The translations under genes were made by a program, and so were the position numbers. From contig JABUUA010000009.1 of the NCBI GenBank assembly GCA_021443405.1, positions 75,233-81,080 on the forward strand: a DNA stretch of 5,848 nucleotides, in the 5' to 3' direction. The notes below the pieces were generated by a model. That model was not told where the DNA came from, made no database searches, and worked only from the letters and a program-made list of their open reading frames with translations. The stretch comes from Bacteroidaceae bacterium. Its GTDB lineage: Bacteria > Bacteroidota > Bacteroidia > Bacteroidales > Bacteroidaceae. Positions 4,040 to 5,848 of the stretch are shown here, in pieces. How positions within the stretch are numbered: the stretch's first letter is position 1; every line of letters starts with the position of its first letter.

Positions 4040-5848
4040 ATGAAAGCACTTTGCCTCGCCCTGCTGATGGTCCTCGCTTCGGCCGTCGGCGCACAAGAAA
4101 CCTACACCCTCAACAGCCCCGACGGCCGCGTGACCGCCCAACTGCTCAAGGACGGCAACTACTGGCATCTGCACGCGCTGGCCGGCGAACAACTGATGGC
4201 CGACGCCACGCTGGGCCTTACCGTCTCGGGGTACCGCTTTATGACGGGACTGACCTGCGACAGCGTGTCGGCGCCCGCCTACTTGGAAGAACGCTACACC
4301 GCCGTGCACGGCAAGCGCAGCCAAGTGAGCAACGAGGCCAACACACAACGTTTCTTCTTCACCAACAGCACGAAGAAGACGCTGCAACTGGAGGTGCGCG
4401 CCTACAACGACGGCATAACTTTCCGCTACCACATCGGCGCCACCGACGCCACGAGTCGCGAGTTCTCAAGCGAGGCGACCGCCTACACCATCCCCGACGA
4501 GGCGAAGCGATGGCTGCAAAGTTTCAGCACGAGCTACGAGGGAGACTATCCTCTGCAGCAAGGAGCCGAGCAGCAAGGAGCATGGGGCTACCCTGCCCTG
4601 TTCCAATGCGCCGGTTCCTACGCCCTCATCACCGAGACCATCTCCGACGCCACCTACTGTGCCACGCACCTCGACAATACGGCGAAGGCCAACACCTACA
4701 AGGTCACCTACCCTTACGCCTGGGAAGGAAACAACACGGGTGACGCCAATCCCAAGTCCACCATGCCCTGGACTTCGCCCTGGCGCGTCATTATCATGGG
4801 CGACCTTGCTACGGTGATGCAATCCACACTTGTGGAGGACGTGAGCCCCGCCACCACGATGGATGACGTCAGTTGGATAGAGCCCGCGAGCGCGGCATGG
4901 ATATATTGGGCCTACAACCACGGCACCAAGGACTACCAGTTGTGCAAGGAATACGTCGACCTCGCCACCACGATGGGCTGGAAATATGTGCTCTTCGACT
5001 GGGAATGGGACCAAATGTCGAACGGAGGCAACCTTGAAGATGTGTGCCGATATGCCACCGACAACGGCATCAAGCCCTTGCTCTGGTACAACTCCGGCGG
5101 CCCGCACAACCAAGTGGGTTCCACGCCCCGCGACCGCATGCTCACTCACGAAAGCCGATGCAAGGAGTTCGAGTGGCTCAAGAGTATAGGCATCGTGGGC
5201 GTGAAGATAGATTTCTTCGAGAGCGACAAGCAGAACATGATGCAGTATTATCTCGACATCTTGCGCGACGCGGCCGATTATCACATGCTCGTCAACTTCC
5301 ACGGATGCACCGTGCCCCGCGGATGGAGCCGCACATGGCCGCACTTGATGTCGATGGAAGCCGTGCACGGCGCCGAGCAATACAACAACGGCGGCAACAT
5401 GACCAACATAGCGCCTCGTCTCAACTGCACGCTCCCCTTCACCCGGAACGTCGTAGGTCCGATGGACTACACGCCCGTGGCTTTCACCAATTCTCAGTAT
5501 CCCCACCTCACCACGTCGGCACACGAGCTCGCACTCTCGGTGGTCTTTGAGTCGGGCATCCAGCACTGGGCCGACCGTCCATCGGGATTCTACAACCTGC
5601 CCGCGCTCGCAAAGCGGCACATGAGCGAGGTGCCCACGGCATGGGACGAAACGTTGTTGCTGCAGGGACATCCCGGCACCGACGTGGTGGTGGCGCGGCG
5701 CAAGGGCTCGCTGTGGTACGTGGGCGGACTCAATGGTGAGGACTACCGCAAGAACTACACCATAGACTTCAGCTTCCTTCCCGCAGACAAGGACTATGTG
5801 GCCACGCTTTTGGCCGACGGCACAGAAAGCAACACCTTCCGCATCACG
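4040..5848 (+). CDS. Exported GH97 glycoside hydrolase, retaining (alpha-galactosidase-like) type; C-terminus off the right edge
   Basis: The frame is open from ATG 4040 to the edge, 603 residues. A signal peptide covers residues 1-18 (VGA before Gln19). Domain order is that of GH97: an N-terminal beta-sandwich (about 20-285), a (beta/alpha)8 catalytic barrel (about 290-525) with LFDWEWD (318-324), LWYNSGGPH (348-356), VGVKIDFFESD and VNFHGCTVPRGW (418-429), and the start of the C-terminal beta domain from VPTAWDE (531-537), continuing through VVVARRKGSLWYVGGLNGE. Asp391 in KIDFF lies where the nucleophile of retaining GH97 enzymes sits, and Glu446 in GAEQY is 55 residues later, the spacing I recall for the nucleophile and acid/base of the characterised Bacteroides alpha-galactosidase (Asp415, Glu470). 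SusB-type inverting alpha-glucosidases lack that Asp. About 40-60 residues are probably missing. It would act in the periplasm on alpha-linked sugars released from larger glycans. It has its own promoter and is divergent from the nitroreductase gene. Confidence 0.92.
   Translation, partial: MKALCLALLMVLASAVGAQETYTLNSPDGRVTAQLLKDGNYWHLHALAGEQLMADATLGLTVSGYRFMTGLTCDSVSAPAYLEERYTAVHGKRSQVSNEANTQRFFFTNSTKKTLQLEVRAYNDGITFRYHIGATDATSREFSSEATAYTIPDEAKRWLQSFSTSYEGDYPLQQGAEQQGAWGYPALFQCAGSYALITETISDATYCATHLDNTAKANTYKVTYPYAWEGNNTGDANPKSTMPWTSPWRVIIMGDLATVMQSTLVEDVSPATTMDDVSWIEPASAAWIYWAYNHGTKDYQLCKEYVDLATTMGWKYVLFDWEWDQMSNGGNLEDVCRYATDNGIKPLLWYNSGGPHNQVGSTPRDRMLTHESRCKEFEWLKSIGIVGVKIDFFESDKQNMMQYYLDILRDAADYHMLVNFHGCTVPRGWSRTWPHLMSMEAVHGAEQYNNGGNMTNIAPRLNCTLPFTRNVVGPMDYTPVAFTNSQYPHLTTSAHELALSVVFESGIQHWADRPSGFYNLPALAKRHMSEVPTAWDETLLLQGHPGTDVVVARRKGSLWYVGGLNGEDYRKNYTIDFSFLPADKDYVATLLADGTESNTFRIT

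Noticed and set aside
3830..4432. 200-codon minus-strand frame crossing the divergent region into the GH97 gene
   Set aside because: It runs across two promoters and the antisense of the GH97 N-terminus, with no domain.
4466..5671. 401-codon open frame on the minus strand opposite the GH97 gene
   Set aside because: It is antisense to the conserved GH97 barrel; no recognisable domain and no promoter or start context.

Overview
The window reads as a stretch of a GC-rich Bacteroidales chromosome (Prevotellaceae or a relative; the genus cannot be fixed from the sequence). The evidence is the gene content (two GH43 enzymes, a GH97 enzyme, a DUF3298 lipoprotein), the near absence of Shine-Dalgarno sequences before the starts, and four promoters that fit the Bacteroidetes -33 (TTTG/TTG) and -7 (TAnnTTTG) pattern with 19-20 bp between the two boxes.

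Layout, left to right. (1) Positions 1-800, minus strand: the N-terminal 266 residues of an exported GH43 glycoside hydrolase; the rest lies off the left edge. (2) Positions 801-1230: a 430-bp divergent control region with a promoter on each strand, a 14-bp direct repeat with a 22-bp period, an AT-rich hairpin and a GC-rich leader hairpin. (3) Positions 1231-2337, plus strand: a complete exported GH43 of the exo-beta-1,3-galactanase-like type (subfamily 24/34-like), followed after 14 bp by (4) positions 2352-3164, a DUF3298-type lipoprotein, probably in the same operon. (5) Positions 3165-3301: a convergent spacer with two strong hairpins. (6) Positions 3302-3817, minus strand: a small FMN nitroreductase-family protein. 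(7) Positions 3818-4039: a second divergent control region with nested inverted repeats and a clear promoter on each strand. (8) Positions 4040-5848, plus strand: 603 residues of an exported GH97 enzyme, open at the right edge, with the residues of the retaining (alpha-galactosidase-like) branch.

The three hydrolases all carry export signals and would act in the periplasm or at the cell surface, removing terminal sugars from plant or host glycans. A beta-1,3-galactan-type GH43, a second GH43 (usually arabinose- or xylose-active) and a retaining GH97 (galactose-active in the characterised member) would fit side-chain and backbone trimming of an arabinogalactan-like glycan; this substrate is inference. 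No SusC/SusD pair, sensor or regulator is visible, so the window is either the edge of a polysaccharide utilisation locus or a loose cluster of CAZyme genes. The nitroreductase is probably unrelated housekeeping or redox function. I see no mobile element, CRISPR array, tRNA or rRNA, and no clear sign of an undescribed system; the most interesting unexplained signals are the repeat structures in the two divergent control regions and the paired hairpins between the convergent genes.
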